NCBI GenBank assembly: GCA_037957365.1
Contig: JARHVA010001923.1
Span: forward strand, 2,136,001 to 2,200,000
Origin: Torreya grandis
Taxonomy: Eukaryota; Streptophyta; Pinopsida; Cupressales; Taxaceae
Direction of reading: 5' to 3'
Length of the DNA stretch: 64,000 bases
Shown here: piece by piece, positions 1-12,500 of the stretch
How positions within the stretch are numbered: the first letter of the stretch is position 1
How the letters are laid out: the number at the start of each line of letters is the position of its first letter
Notes under the pieces: model-generated
What the model saw: only the letters and a program-made list of their open reading frames with translations
What the model was told of the DNA's origin: nothing
Database searches by the model: none
Made by a program: the position numbers and the translations under genes

Positions 1-3000
1 ACAAGGCATGGGATGGCATATGCAGGGATGGCCTAGGTAGGGAGGATGGTGACTCTATGGAGGAGGGTGTTTGGTAGGGTATGGAGATAGGACAGTGAAG
101 AAAAAGGCAAACTATGGTGGTGGAGAGTGAGGGAGGAAATCAATATGTTATGGGAGACAAAGTAAAAATGCAAAGTTATGGGCAGAGAGAGGAATGAGGT
201 AGAGATAAGACAAAAATGTGGGGGCTCAACCCTACTAGTATGGAAAGTTAGAAACAAAATAAGAGTATGCAAGAGTGAATGGGGGAGCAGTGCATCGATA
301 GGGGATGCATGGGAGTCAAGAATGAGTTGGAGTCTAGAATGGAGGAAAATAAAATCACAGATCTCTTACTATTCATGAAAACCATTCCACCCTATGTCCT
401 ACAAAGTAAGACTCTTTTTTTATATCCACTGGTAATCTATATATAGTGTGTAAGGATATTTTATTAAAACCCATCAATCTCCAAAAACTCTCCTTGGCTT
501 ATAAATTGAAAAGGTAGATTAATTACATTGAAAGGATCATAAAATTTTGATTGGGATAAATATTCTACTAGGTGAAAATGATTGGTATTGTTGGATTATG
601 TATATAAATTAATTTTTGTATGTGTTACATTTTTTTTTATTGATAATAAGATTGATCAGTTTTAGAAAGAAACCCCATTCATGTTAAATTCCATAAAGAT
701 TGGAATTAGGATTGTGGATACTACCAATGTTGAATTCAATTTCTATATAATTGTCACTTTGATTTGGGCAATTTAGGAAGTTGTATTTTCCCTTATAATT
801 TTATAATTTGTGTTGATCCATGCATCACCATACCTTATTTCCTTGGTTATATTTGCAAATAAGTTGATTCATTAAGTATAAATTGGGAATTAATTCAGGG
901 TATTAATTGTATCCCATGAATAACATTCTTCCATTGACAATTCACCCTTATTCAACCCACTCATGATTATAGATTTCATAAACTTCATGAACAACTTTTA
1001 GATATATTTTTATACCATTTTAAAGTGGATTAAAATGATGGGGTCTATTAAATCATAAGACTAAGCTCATATTATTTAACAACACTTCTACTTGAATCAA
1101 AGTGGATGGGAGTTTTATTGAACTAGTTATGCATGTGCATCCATTGAATGACAAATTCTAATTTTTAGACATGTTTTTAGCTTTGGGATGAAGTCCCATA
1201 TATTTTAGTTTAAGATGGAACCAGTTAGTTATTTACCATTTTATATACATATAAAACTTAGACTGATTCTTTTCTATTTCACAAACTAATTACCCATGCT
1301 CTTTGTTGAGTTCAATTTAGTCATAAAATGTTGAATGTGGTTTTGAAGTAATGGTTTCTAGTACCATTTTAATGGTACAATTTTTATAAGTTTCATATTT
1401 ACCCTAGGTGTTACTCAGGCCCATGGTTTGGCTGAGTTTTATGGCTTATGTTTCCTTCTCATTTTTTGCCTTTGTTGGTAGTTTTATAAGTCTTTAATGA
1501 TGGCTCAGTATTATGTGTGAATTTATTACCTCACCCAAGTACCTAGTTTCCAAAACCCTCCACCAAGTTGATGGTTGGGGTGGTAAGGGCCATTGATGGT
1601 TGGGCTCATAGGGTTGGTTTTGAGGGGTGTCCTCCTAGTAATGTTTGTCTACTTTATCATTGCACTAGGATTGCATGTGGTATCTCTCTCATCCATATTT
1701 GTTGACATATGATGTTGGGACTTTGGATTGTAGCTGATTAATCTTTTTATGTTGTAGTTCATCTTATTACCTTATGAAATTTTGTAATATCTTTATGTTA
1801 GAATATGGACATTATTGGATATGATGTTGATTTGGAAATATTTTTGATGACGACTATATGTTTCTCATATAATCAATCAATTGTATTACTTTTTGGTATG
1901 CATTCATATTGGGATATCTTTTCCACATGAGTGGTAACATGATTATAATGCATTATGTCTATACTTGAACCTTAAACATTGTTGTATATGCATAGCTTAG
2001 TGTCATAATTATGGATATTAGGTATTCATGAATTGGAAAAATTATTAGAACCATTGTAACTATGATGACTTTAACCTTGAATTTACATAAAGGCAAAATG
2101 GTATTACTTTATGATGTGTAGGAATTAATTAGAGGTGATGAATATCTTTGGTAGATTTTGTATATTCTTACCTATATTTAATGATGATTTTTATTGAGTG
2201 ACATTATCACCTCATGGAATTATTGCTTATAATATAGACTTATTTAGTTTTATGTTATTGGAATGATGTTATATGACATCTATTAAATATTAGTATGGTT
2301 ATTAAACACATAGTCTTAATTTTTTATTATCTTGATTTAAATTAAAGATGTTGAAAATTGGTTGTCATTAAAGTGATGATGTAAGATATCCCTTAGTTGT
2401 AGCATGATTTATGGACACATGGTTTCATGTTTTTAACCTTGGCTGAAATTATATGTAGCAAATAGACTTTGGTGATTCAAGAAATATGTCTTCATTACTA
2501 TGCTATAGTAATAAATGCTTTTGGGTCAAAATGTCATATTAAGTGAGATTACTTCCATTACTTAAGAAATTAATTATGATAGATTAATTATCTTCATATG
2601 TAGATCCATATTTTGGATTGTGGGTTATTTTATTAGGTGTCATAGTGTTTTGGATATATGACATGTTTTCTTAAAGTTTATCAGATGTTTAATACAACTC
2701 TTTATTAATGGAGGATGGGTATATTTTCATGGATGTTTTATGAGATTAGATATTCATTGGTTTAGTATATATGCATGCTTAATATGTAAATGTATCTTAT
2801 CAATGAACTCCATGATATACCTTGTGTTGTGACTATCAAGATGTGAATAATCCATGTGTTTGGTAAATAATCCTAATATGAGGATGAGAAATAGTAAGCT
2901 ATGGAAAACTTAAATATAAAATTTATTTATATGATTAAATAATCTACTTTGGTAATGATTTACTAAATCATGCTTCTTCTTAATAAACACTTGATTTAAC

Positions 3001-3600
3001 ACATAACACTACTTAAATAACGAACCTGTGTGATCATATGCATATTATTTGAATGGTGTAAATTACCTATGTTTATTAAATAACATGGTAGGATAAATAA
3101 AAGATAAATAAGCAACATTTAGGTGCAATACCCCCTATGGATGACTTTTAGGATTGTGATCCTATAGCATGCTAAGTGAACCTACAGCATGAGGTGTAAT
3201 TTACTTTCCAATGCCAATTGTATGCTTAGTCAGTGGGATGTTTACATGTGTGATGTTATCCACCTCATGATTAATTATGGCACTCTTATCTTATCTAAAT
3301 TACTTATATAAAAATTAAATAACTAGACATTCTAGGATGGGCTCCATTCCATTCTAGTTGATTCTAACCTTATCCATTTCATACAATTGGGATGTTGGTT
3401 ATGAGTTGCTTGTGTTTCTTGTAGAGTTGTTGAGTTTTTTGGGTTACATTAATTGTGTAGTGGGACCATATTTATGTTTTATTATGTACTTTGATACATA
3501 TCTTCAAAAAAAATTGAGGTTATTTTAGCATTATTGTCTTTCTAAAGAGTAAAAATAATTTCAATATGAAATATATATGCCATAGTTTTTATATATTTAA
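1..3600. other. unannotated AT-rich DNA
   Basis: I see no gene or recognisable element here. The first 400 bases are purine-rich (many GGA, GAG and GGAG runs) and resemble in style the purine-rich patch near 11.88-12.04 kb. Open frames at 33-272 (minus) and 178-378 (plus) overlap on opposite strands and come from this skewed composition. The rest is ordinary AT-rich sequence with no long frame and no LTR-like ends that I could pair. Confidence 0.6.
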
Positions 3601-3689
3601 AGGAAGAGAGTAGATCCCCCTAATAAATTAATGTTCTAAGAGAAAATTTATAGCCTAAAATTATTAAAAATATAATTAATCTAATACCA

Positions 3690-4150
3690 AGTGTCTTGGG
3701 CTCTAGCATAAAACAAGATGTGTTTTAGAGACTTAAAATGGCCGCACATAGGGTGTCTAAGAGAGGGAATACCCATGTGAATAATTTTATCTCATATGGG
3801 AATATCTTGGTAAATAGATCACTAAGAAAAAATGACTCTTTTAATTTTAGCAACAACTAACCAAATAGTATGAAAACTCCTATTACAAAAGGAGGAGGAT
3901 TTGTTAGTATTTCAACATTTATTAAGCATCTCGCAAGGATAACTGCTATGATATATGCATTACTAACCAATATAGGGTTGAAATTAAATCATGGAGATTT
4001 AAATATCCCAATTTAAATCTTTGCACCACTTGGGAGACCATTTAACAATAATTTTGTGTAAAGCATAATCTAGAGCAGCCACTTGATTTAATAGGTAAAA
4101 TCAAAATCCTAAGAATTTAACCTAAATTTAGTTTTTAATTCAATCTAAAT

Positions 4151-4188
<38 letters not shown>

Positions 4189-6354
4189 TATCAGATGTAT
4201 CCCAAAAAACTCAAATACCTCTATGACTAATATAAAGATTTGAGTCTAAGAACTTCTACCAAAGGTTTCTTATTGATGGTAATCATTGGGGACCATCAAA
4301 TGTAATATTAGAGGTGAATTTTCCAAGTATTGTTCCATTAAAATGATATAAAAACTATTTTTCATAGAGGATAAGACCCTTCCTAACAATATCAATAAGA
4401 CCTAATCCTCTAGATTTTATGGGCTAGTAGTAAATATCCTAGGCAACTCTATGAAATCCTTTATTAACTCCATAATTAGCTAAAGAAAATATTTAGGTAG
4501 TTTTTCAATATTTTTATACATTGATTTATAAGGATCCCAATAGGAAGATTAATACACATGAGTGGCTTAAATAAATTTAGAATAAATCTTAAATTTTATA
4601 ATTAGAGAAAGGATTTTGGAAATCGAATAAGATAATTTCTTTTTCAACTCTAATAATAACATATTTCCATAAATAAACTTAATAATCCTTAAAATAAAAA
4701 AGAATAAATATGAATATGAACATTTCTCCATGGGAAACCCACTTCCCTTGATAAATCTCAAGCCATCTAGGTAGATTACCATAGCATTATCTTTAGAATT
4801 GAGTTTTGGCTCACCAAATTTTAGAACCAAAGGCCACACAAAATGTCTATAGATATTCCATAGCATTTTGTATAACTTCTTCTTCATTTTGAAGATTGAT
4901 AAAGGATTCATCATTAAAATTATCATTTATGAGTTGGATGTGGGGTGCCATGGTGAGGATAAGTCATTTAACAAGACCTTTGGAGGCATAGTCTCCCAAT
5001 AAATAGCCAAAACCTTCAATATCAATAATATAGAAGGAGGGGGAAAGGGATTCACATTGTTTAATAGAGTTAAAAATACCATAACTATAAGATTAGTTTC
5101 CATTAATGGTGAGACAATTTAAGGCATCTAGAAAGAGCATTTGAATAGAGTGAATGAACCTAGGACCAAACCATAGAGCTTACACCATGACTAAAATAAA
5201 GGGTCATTAAATTATATCATAATATTTTTTAAAATATATTTCAACACATATATCTCTTTTCTTGGAGACAATAACCCATTACATTACTTCCCAAACAACA
5301 ATAATATTGTCCAAGATGTATCTTCCTTGGATGAAACTAGTTTTCTTAGGTCTCACAATAAGAGGGAGGAGATATCTAATTTTTAGTGTTCAATCCTTGA
5401 AAAGCATCTTATAAAAGACATTCAAAATACATATAGGTTTCTAATTGGTGATAGTTTTAGGGCCCATAATTATAGGAATGAACTTGAGACTACCTTTATT
5501 CATGATCTTTCCCAGAGAACCCTTGGTCATAATTTCCAAATATAATTTTTGAAGATTAGGTCCCACACAATCTTAGATGGATTGACATAAATCAAAAGGT
5601 AATCCATCAAAACTTAGGGATTTATCCCAAGTTATACTAATAAAATTTTTATGAAGGTTCTCAATATAAATATGCTTATCACATGCCACTTTTTAGCTAT
5701 GTGATATCTTACAAGGGTCAACATCAATGCATTTCTTAATTTCCATTTTCTAGAATTGATATATATTTGAGCTTGAAATATTTATTTGTAGTATTTAAAA
5801 AAGTCTTAAATGATGTATGGGAGATTATTAATGCCTTAATCATCTTTCTTAACATCATTTATTTTCACAATTGAATTATAAGATCTTAATTTAATTTAAA
5901 AACTCTTTAGAGACTCAATCCCTAATTTTGAGCCAATGGATGTGATCTCTAATCTAAGCACTTATATCTTGATGAATATTTTCCTATTGGATATGATGTC
6001 TTAATTATACCACTCAATTTTTTAATAACCCATCTAATATATCATTGTATATCTATAAATAGAGGAAAATAGTGGTACAAGTGATGGTTATCTCCAACCA
6101 ATCCAACCACCTAGTATCTCCAAAGGGATGTAGAACTAGGTTCCACACTTGCTATATATGGGTAAGTGTTGGGATTTGTTTAAAATGGGATGTGTTGAGA
6201 TAAAAATAGTTATTAATTTTTTTAATGGAGGAACAAACCATTCTACAAAAAAAAAAATTATTAGTTGGTGGTCAGAGATAAGGACATATCGAATCACATT
6301 GATAGGTTTATCTTATTTTAGACAAAGGGTAAAAAAATGATCAAAATAAGAGAA
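3690..6354 (-). pseudogene. LINE ORF2, downstream part: endonuclease end, reverse transcriptase, zinc finger
   Basis: Degenerate ORF2 of a plant non-LTR retrotransposon, read on the minus strand through several frameshifts. In order: an SDH motif (about 6275), the last catalytic block of the endonuclease; a reverse transcriptase block reading FIQGRYILDNIIVVWEV (about 5275-5330); a block with CLTINGN and then AEGFGYLL-like residues (about 5000-5120); a degenerate catalytic FADD box (about 4905-4925, only one Asp left); FCVAFGSKI (about 4800-4830); a GLGLIDI block (about 4390); and a zf-RVT-like end with CGH and a distal H (about 3720-3790). These are standard LINE ORF2 landmarks. The upstream half of the same gene lies 13 kb away at 19.4-20.05 kb, across an LTR-element insertion. 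An (AT)n tract interrupts the frame near 4157-4182. The copy is non-functional. Confidence 0.85.
4157..4182. repeat. (AT)n microsatellite
   Basis: About 13 perfect AT/TA dinucleotides inside the degenerate LINE ORF2, between its GLGLIDI block and its zinc-finger end. It probably expanded after the LINE died. Confidence 0.95.
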
Positions 6355-7645
6355 TTTTTAACCATTTTTAATATTGGTTGGGGTTAAATAGGTATAATAT
6401 CCTAATAAAATGGATGAGTATAACTAATCTAAATTAGGATAATGAAATTAATTTAGATAACACAATTTATTGAATCTGGAAAATTACTAAATATAAAAAA
6501 TAAAATTATAATTGATATTATGATAATTGCAACACAAAGAAGAGATAATAATTATATTTTTTATAAATTTAGAGGTAGATCTGAGATGTATAGAGGTGCA
6601 ATTAGTGATGCTCAAGATCTAGTTGTTAGATTTTGGAAATATTATTTAAGTCTTAGACAATTTCATCAACATATGAACACTTGTGCCAATCCTTCTATCT
6701 ATGGATAGAAATTTATATCCTATATGAAATATTTATTATATTGAAAAAGTATTGCCTATGCCTATGGTTTTTTTCATCACCTTTCTATTGATTAAGCACA
6801 CATACTCTATATGACTATGTATAACTCAAACCCTAGTTCTTCACCTTAGGTTATGTCACCTTGCCAAAAATGGCTTAGTGGACTCATGAAGTCAATATGA
6901 CCTCAAGGACATATTTTTCAATGAGAATTGCCTACATAAATAATACTCTTAATATGGCTTCATACATATATAGTTCTCCCCTAAGTATGGGTTTTGTGCA
7001 CAAGGATGAAATATGCTATATGCAAGGCCATACAATGATCTAAATTGTAAATTGACAAAAAAATGTCTTTAAATGATTTATACATATAATATCACTACTC
7101 ATATTATTGATATAGAAATAGGTAATAATAGGGTAATATAACTTAGTTGTGTAGTTGATTAAATGAGCTTGAATAGGTGTTTACATAGTATTTAATAGAT
7201 ATATAATGAGTAGGATTTGATTTGTATTTATACCACATATTTTTAAAATATATAATAGAAGGGTTAGATAATACAAATAGACCAACCCATACATTTTTAA
7301 ATATTTTAAATCTGGATGACTTTTGAGGTACAAACACTTGATAAGGAAACTAGATACTAGTGTCCCTCTATAAAATGTTAAGTTTCCAATTTGGTAAAAA
7401 TTTATAGAAGGTATATAAATAATAGTGAAGGATATAAATTATTTATTAAGATTTTTTAATGTATATGTGATCTAGGTCCTCAAAATTATATGTTCAATCC
7501 ATGAGATAATATTTGGCCATAATGAGATGGTAGATGTGAGCCTTTCAGTAGAAAGAGGGTCTAGAATTGAAGGGTAGAGACCTGATTGTTATTTATCAAG
7601 TGTAAAATACTATGATGTCATATATCATTATATTTAGTATCTAAA
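6355..7645 (-). repeat. Element A 3' LTR (left copy)
   Basis: It matches 18089-19423 over its length. Shared blocks include TAGTTCTCCCCTAAGTAT (6971 and 18720) and the ends ...GTATCTA. Its left edge reads TTTTTAACC where the other copy has TGTTCAACC. Directly to the right, TTCCACCACACCCCC reads as a purine-rich strand on the minus side, as expected for a polypurine tract. Confidence 0.8.
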
Positions 7646-7660
7646 TTCCACCACACCCCC
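7646..7660 (-). other. Candidate polypurine tract of element A
   Basis: On the minus strand this reads GGGGGTGTGGTGGAA immediately before the 3' LTR. Position and composition fit a plus-strand priming site. One pyrimidine per unit interrupts it, so it is a candidate only. Confidence 0.5.
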
Positions 7661-9555
7661 ATACCCATTAATATAGTAATGCATAATGATGAAATTATTA
7701 GGTTAAATGAAATAAATATGTACTTAGGTGTGTATAACATGCCTTGCCTTTACTTAAGCCTTGGTGAAATTTTTGATGGTGTATAACCTATTAAAAAATA
7801 TAAGGTCATAGTGTAAATTATTTCATTAAATATTAATTTGAATAATTGAAATTATTTTAAAATTAAAGAGAGAAAGGAAGGAGTAACCCTATGTGTCATT
7901 GTAAACATGTTGCCCCTTGGTATTTTGTTTTGGTAAATATGATTCCTTATGAAGTAGTTGAGCTAAGAGAGGTTCAAACCTAACCTTATATATTTTAAGA
8001 GTGAAATTTATAAGGTAATTATGCCCTAAATTTATTTCAAAGGTGAGTTGTGACATGACCATTGAGATTCTTGAATCTCAATCACACAACTCAAGCAAAA
8101 GTATAATAAAACAAAGTTAAGTGGTGTAAGAAACTCAACTTGCAAAATGTAAGTAGTGATAAGGCCATTGAGGGTGTTTAATATCAACCTCAATACTAAA
8201 AATATCTAAATGTTATAGCCAATAAAGGCTCAAAAGTGTGTTTTTTGGTAAAAATGGTGCTTATGGGTAAAAATAGTGCTTTTTGGTAAAAATGGTGCTT
8301 CTTAGTAAAATGTTTTAAATATGTATTTTAATTTTATGGTGAATTACATGTAATATGCATCTCTTATTTGTATTAACCTTAATTATCTATAAAAATTTAA
8401 CATATACACTATAAATATGTATGATATTTATCGCAAATCTAAATAAAATTGTTCTAAATCTGTCAAACAGTGCCAAATTTATAGGATTTTGACCCAAGTG
8501 TACATAGAAATCATGTAAATTATATAAAATTATTCCAACTATGTGTATGTGGATTCATGTCTCTATAACATGCCCCCAATAATATTCCCCCCATTTTAGG
8601 GTGATGGTAATGGAATCTGGAAGCCACCTTACCTTAAAATGATAATATAAGTATATTATTTATGTATGTATCATGTATCATATAGGAGTAACATGTATAA
8701 GTAGATATATCAATGAATATCATATTATGTGATCCTAATAATCCCTAATATGCATGATATGGATCATGGAAATGTCTATAAAATAACATTAAAAGCTTAT
8801 TAAACAATCAAACACACACATAAGAGCACTCAATGTCACACAAAAGGGGTCTAAGGAGACCACAAATAAAGGGAATGTTTAAATTTAGCACACTCAAAGG
8901 GAGTAAATATTAAAATTTCCACACAAAAATAAATAATAATCAATTACATAAGGGCATATAAGTAAGGAATGCACTTAAATGTTTCACAATCAAGATAATA
9001 GAAAATAAGAAGTACACTCAAGGAAGTGACAATGTGAATTAATGAAGTATAAGCAACCAACATAAGCATATCATATTAGTCCATGCATATACATTTTAAC
9101 AAAAAATGTTATGTAACATGGAATATCAAGTACATGGTATAATATTTAAGCATCAATATAGGCATTTGTAAACACTAGTATATAAGCTCAACATTATAAT
9201 GTAGAATTGATCATAAAACACTATAACATGTATCGATCATGATCAATGAAGCAAATGTTCATGTGTGTCACATGGTAAGAGGAGAGGTCAAACATTTTTA
9301 TGTGTATGTATCATGGATCTAGTGTGTTTTTACATCACACTCAAGTACTTATGAATCATATGTGCATATAGAAAATAAATGATATGTTATATACTAACAT
9401 AAATTAAATAACATAGATGCCAAGGAGATATTAAACATGTGTATGCTAAATAAAATTTTTATTTTTTATTTACTTGAATGTTTTTGTATTTTCTTGTAAT
9501 ATTTAATTTCCATGGATTTTTATAATATTTTATATATTTTGGTCAAGGTTATTAG
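7661..9555. other. Element A internal non-coding region
   Basis: No frame is seen. The stretch matches element B blockwise: around 7730 with B 27060, around 8690-8880 with B 29270-29430, and around 9410-9480 with B 29990-30030. It contains a short tandem repeat at about 8243-8312. This is the 3' untranslated part of the A/B family. Confidence 0.6.
8243..8312. repeat. Short tandem repeat, GGTAAAAATGGTGCTT-like
   Basis: Three to four units of about 24-27 bases with the core GGTAAAAATRGTGCTT, the last one truncated. It lies in the non-coding part of element A and has no equivalent that I could see in element B. Confidence 0.8.
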
Positions 9556-12500
9556 AATGAATCATCTTCATTATTTTTTATGTGATTTTTATTCATACCA
9601 AATGCTCTTATGGGAAGGTCCCTAACATTTTAGAATAAGTGAAAGATTCTAAGGTATAAGTTGTGGGTTTTAATTTTTAAAATTATGATGTGGTGGAATA
9701 ATGGTGAGTATATTAGTTATTTACCTTAGATGGTTAAAGTATGGCAAATGCATAATTATCAATCTAAATTCTACTTGAAGTGAATGGGTGGATCTAATCT
9801 AAGGTAAATGAGTCCAAAAAGATAAAAATGAGGGAAGGGTAAGGTATAAAATAAGGAGTCCTATAGTCCTATTTTATATTATACCCTTCCAAGTTAACTT
9901 ACTATATTTGGCCAAACACACATCACAAACCAATGTCTATTGTGGATTAGTTGAAAGTATAGAACATAGAAAACACAGTGAAGAGTATAATGAAATAATT
10001 ACAAAAATATTCCATGACTACAATCAAGAATTTCATTAGTACCAACTTAATATGCATATCCAATGTCACCAAAAAGTTATAAGTATGATCTATAACCAAA
10101 TAATTGACAATACTAACAAAATGTTCAATCTCATCTCTACATATAACATACACTTAGACTACTATAGATTTATCAAATTAATGTAAAGTTTCCAATGAAA
10201 CACAAAAAATTGGAAGAGAAAACACATTCACACAAACTCACAAAATATTCATAAAAACTTTCCTTATTTATCTTAATTTCTAAAATTCTCCTCAATTTAC
10301 AATAGATACAAGACATTCTTATATAGTTTGTAGATGGGATCACCTCATCCTCAAAGCTTGTCTACATTTGTCAAATCTAAAATAATAATATTTCTTATTA
10401 TAATCATGTAGACTCTGCATGTTTTACAATGTATATAGATAAAAGTATTATTTTATCTCTTTTGCTTAGGTAAAAATATATAAATATTTTGGTCAAAAAG
10501 GAACTCCAGTTGTCAATTACTGAGTATGGGGGACACTACTAATTGGGACTACAATGGAACTAGATTAAATAGTAGTCAAAATTGATATAATATAGATACC
10601 ATAAGTATGGGATTTTGATGTAGATAATCCTTGAATTTCCATAGTGATTGAATTTCATGAAGGTATTATTTTATTTTTAACTATAGTTGATTATGGATAA
10701 TCATGTTAATAAATGTTAGTAGAAGGTAAGGTCACCATCATCGGCCCTATTAGAGCATTGAGTATTTTATATTAAGTAAAAGGAGACATGGTCATAAAAA
10801 CTTGAACTAATTAAAGTGAAGTTCCAACCGAGTTTTTGACCATCCCTATTTATTAAAATTTTCATATTCAATCATACAAATTGTAAAATTGAGTTCAATA
10901 GCTTCAAAGTTGATGATAGGAAGCTTGAACAAAATTGGAATCATATCCATTAATTTCCTATGTGAATTTATTGAGGCTATGAAATAGGTACTTAATTATT
11001 CTAATTGTTCCACCTTATCCTTGGAAAAAAAAATTCAATTGAATTACTTGGTCACTACATCCAAAAACCATGCTCTCAACCTCTATTTTGAACTTATTAG
11101 CAATAGTTTGTAACAAGCCATCAAAAATGGTTTGGTGACTACTTTTCCTAGTTACTTATGTATTCCATTAATTACAATATCTCCTATAATATATATGGAT
11201 GTTCATTCTTAGCTTGTTAGTTTTTAAACTAGATCATACATCTATTTATGTCATTCCATAAGCTTATTTCTCTTATTAGTGCCAAAATTTTGAATTAAAG
11301 AAATATCTAGAAATTGTAACAAATTAAGGTGTTGATACTTATTTTTCCTTGCTTCCTTTTCAATAAAATGTAATCTAACATCCAATTTATTTACATATTC
11401 ATAAAAAATTAACACATTATTTCATTGTGATTATGATTCTCCCTGGAGTATTAGATAAATCATACTTGACATAGAAGGTTTTGGCTAAACTATGTACATT
11501 ATCTACTATATCCTTTAGAGGCTCTATTATACCTTGTGCCTCTAGTCTTATGTTTTTATATTGGAGACCACAAAACATATTTTTGAAAATTCATCTAGTA
11601 AAATCTACCATGAATATGGGATCTTCCTGAGTTTCATCCCTAGGTCTAGTTTTCCTTTTCTTTGTCAATGAAAAGAGTTCTTCTTTTCTTAAAACTCATT
11701 AGGTTTTCCACTAGTTATAATAGTCCTTAACCTCATGATTTTTAGTTTTTTTATGTTTCATCAAACTGTATATTCAATCTAGGATCTTTTGTGATCAGCA
11801 AATATTATCTAGCTAATTACTTTTATTGCATTTTATGTATCCATGTAGGTGTCACTAATAAATATTGGGTAGAGGTCTAAGAAGTAATGGGTAAAGTGAT
11901 CCATCGTAGAGTAATGAGAGTAAAGGGAGATGGAGGAATCTATGGAAGTGGAATGAGGATGGAATGATATGGAGGAATGGAATGGGGAGGTGTAGGTAAT
12001 GAGGGTAAAGGTGGAATGACAACCTCTCCTTGGAGATATTTGTCTAAGAAGGTGTTCTAAAGACATATTTAGTGAATTCAAGAAACTCTTTTACTAAAAT
12101 ATTTGTTGAGTCTATTAGGAGACCTTGTGTAGTGGAAACAACCAATTGGATGAGGATATATGCCTTCAAGGGTTGTGGAAAAAAATACTGTGACACAAGA
12201 TCCTCAAAATGTGGAATAGTCACGATACTACCGATGTTAGGTTAGGGAAGAGTTGGCTATGTAATAAAATCCTTATTTAAACTCTTCATGAATTTGTTAA
12301 TGGAATTATATATAATAGACATATAATTATTAGTATGAATAATGTTATTCAGTAATCAAGAGTTGTATTTTGTACCATATCAATTGAATATAGAGGAGCT
12401 ATAGTAGTTGGAATAACTAATGCATAAATAGGGTAAATATCGAAGTGTGTCAAACCTTGGGGAGAATTTATTGAAGTGACTACAAGTGAGATAACTAATG

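Noticed and set aside
33..378. Overlapping open frames on both strands at the left edge
   Set aside because: They overlap on opposite strands in a purine-skewed stretch, have biased composition and carry no motif.
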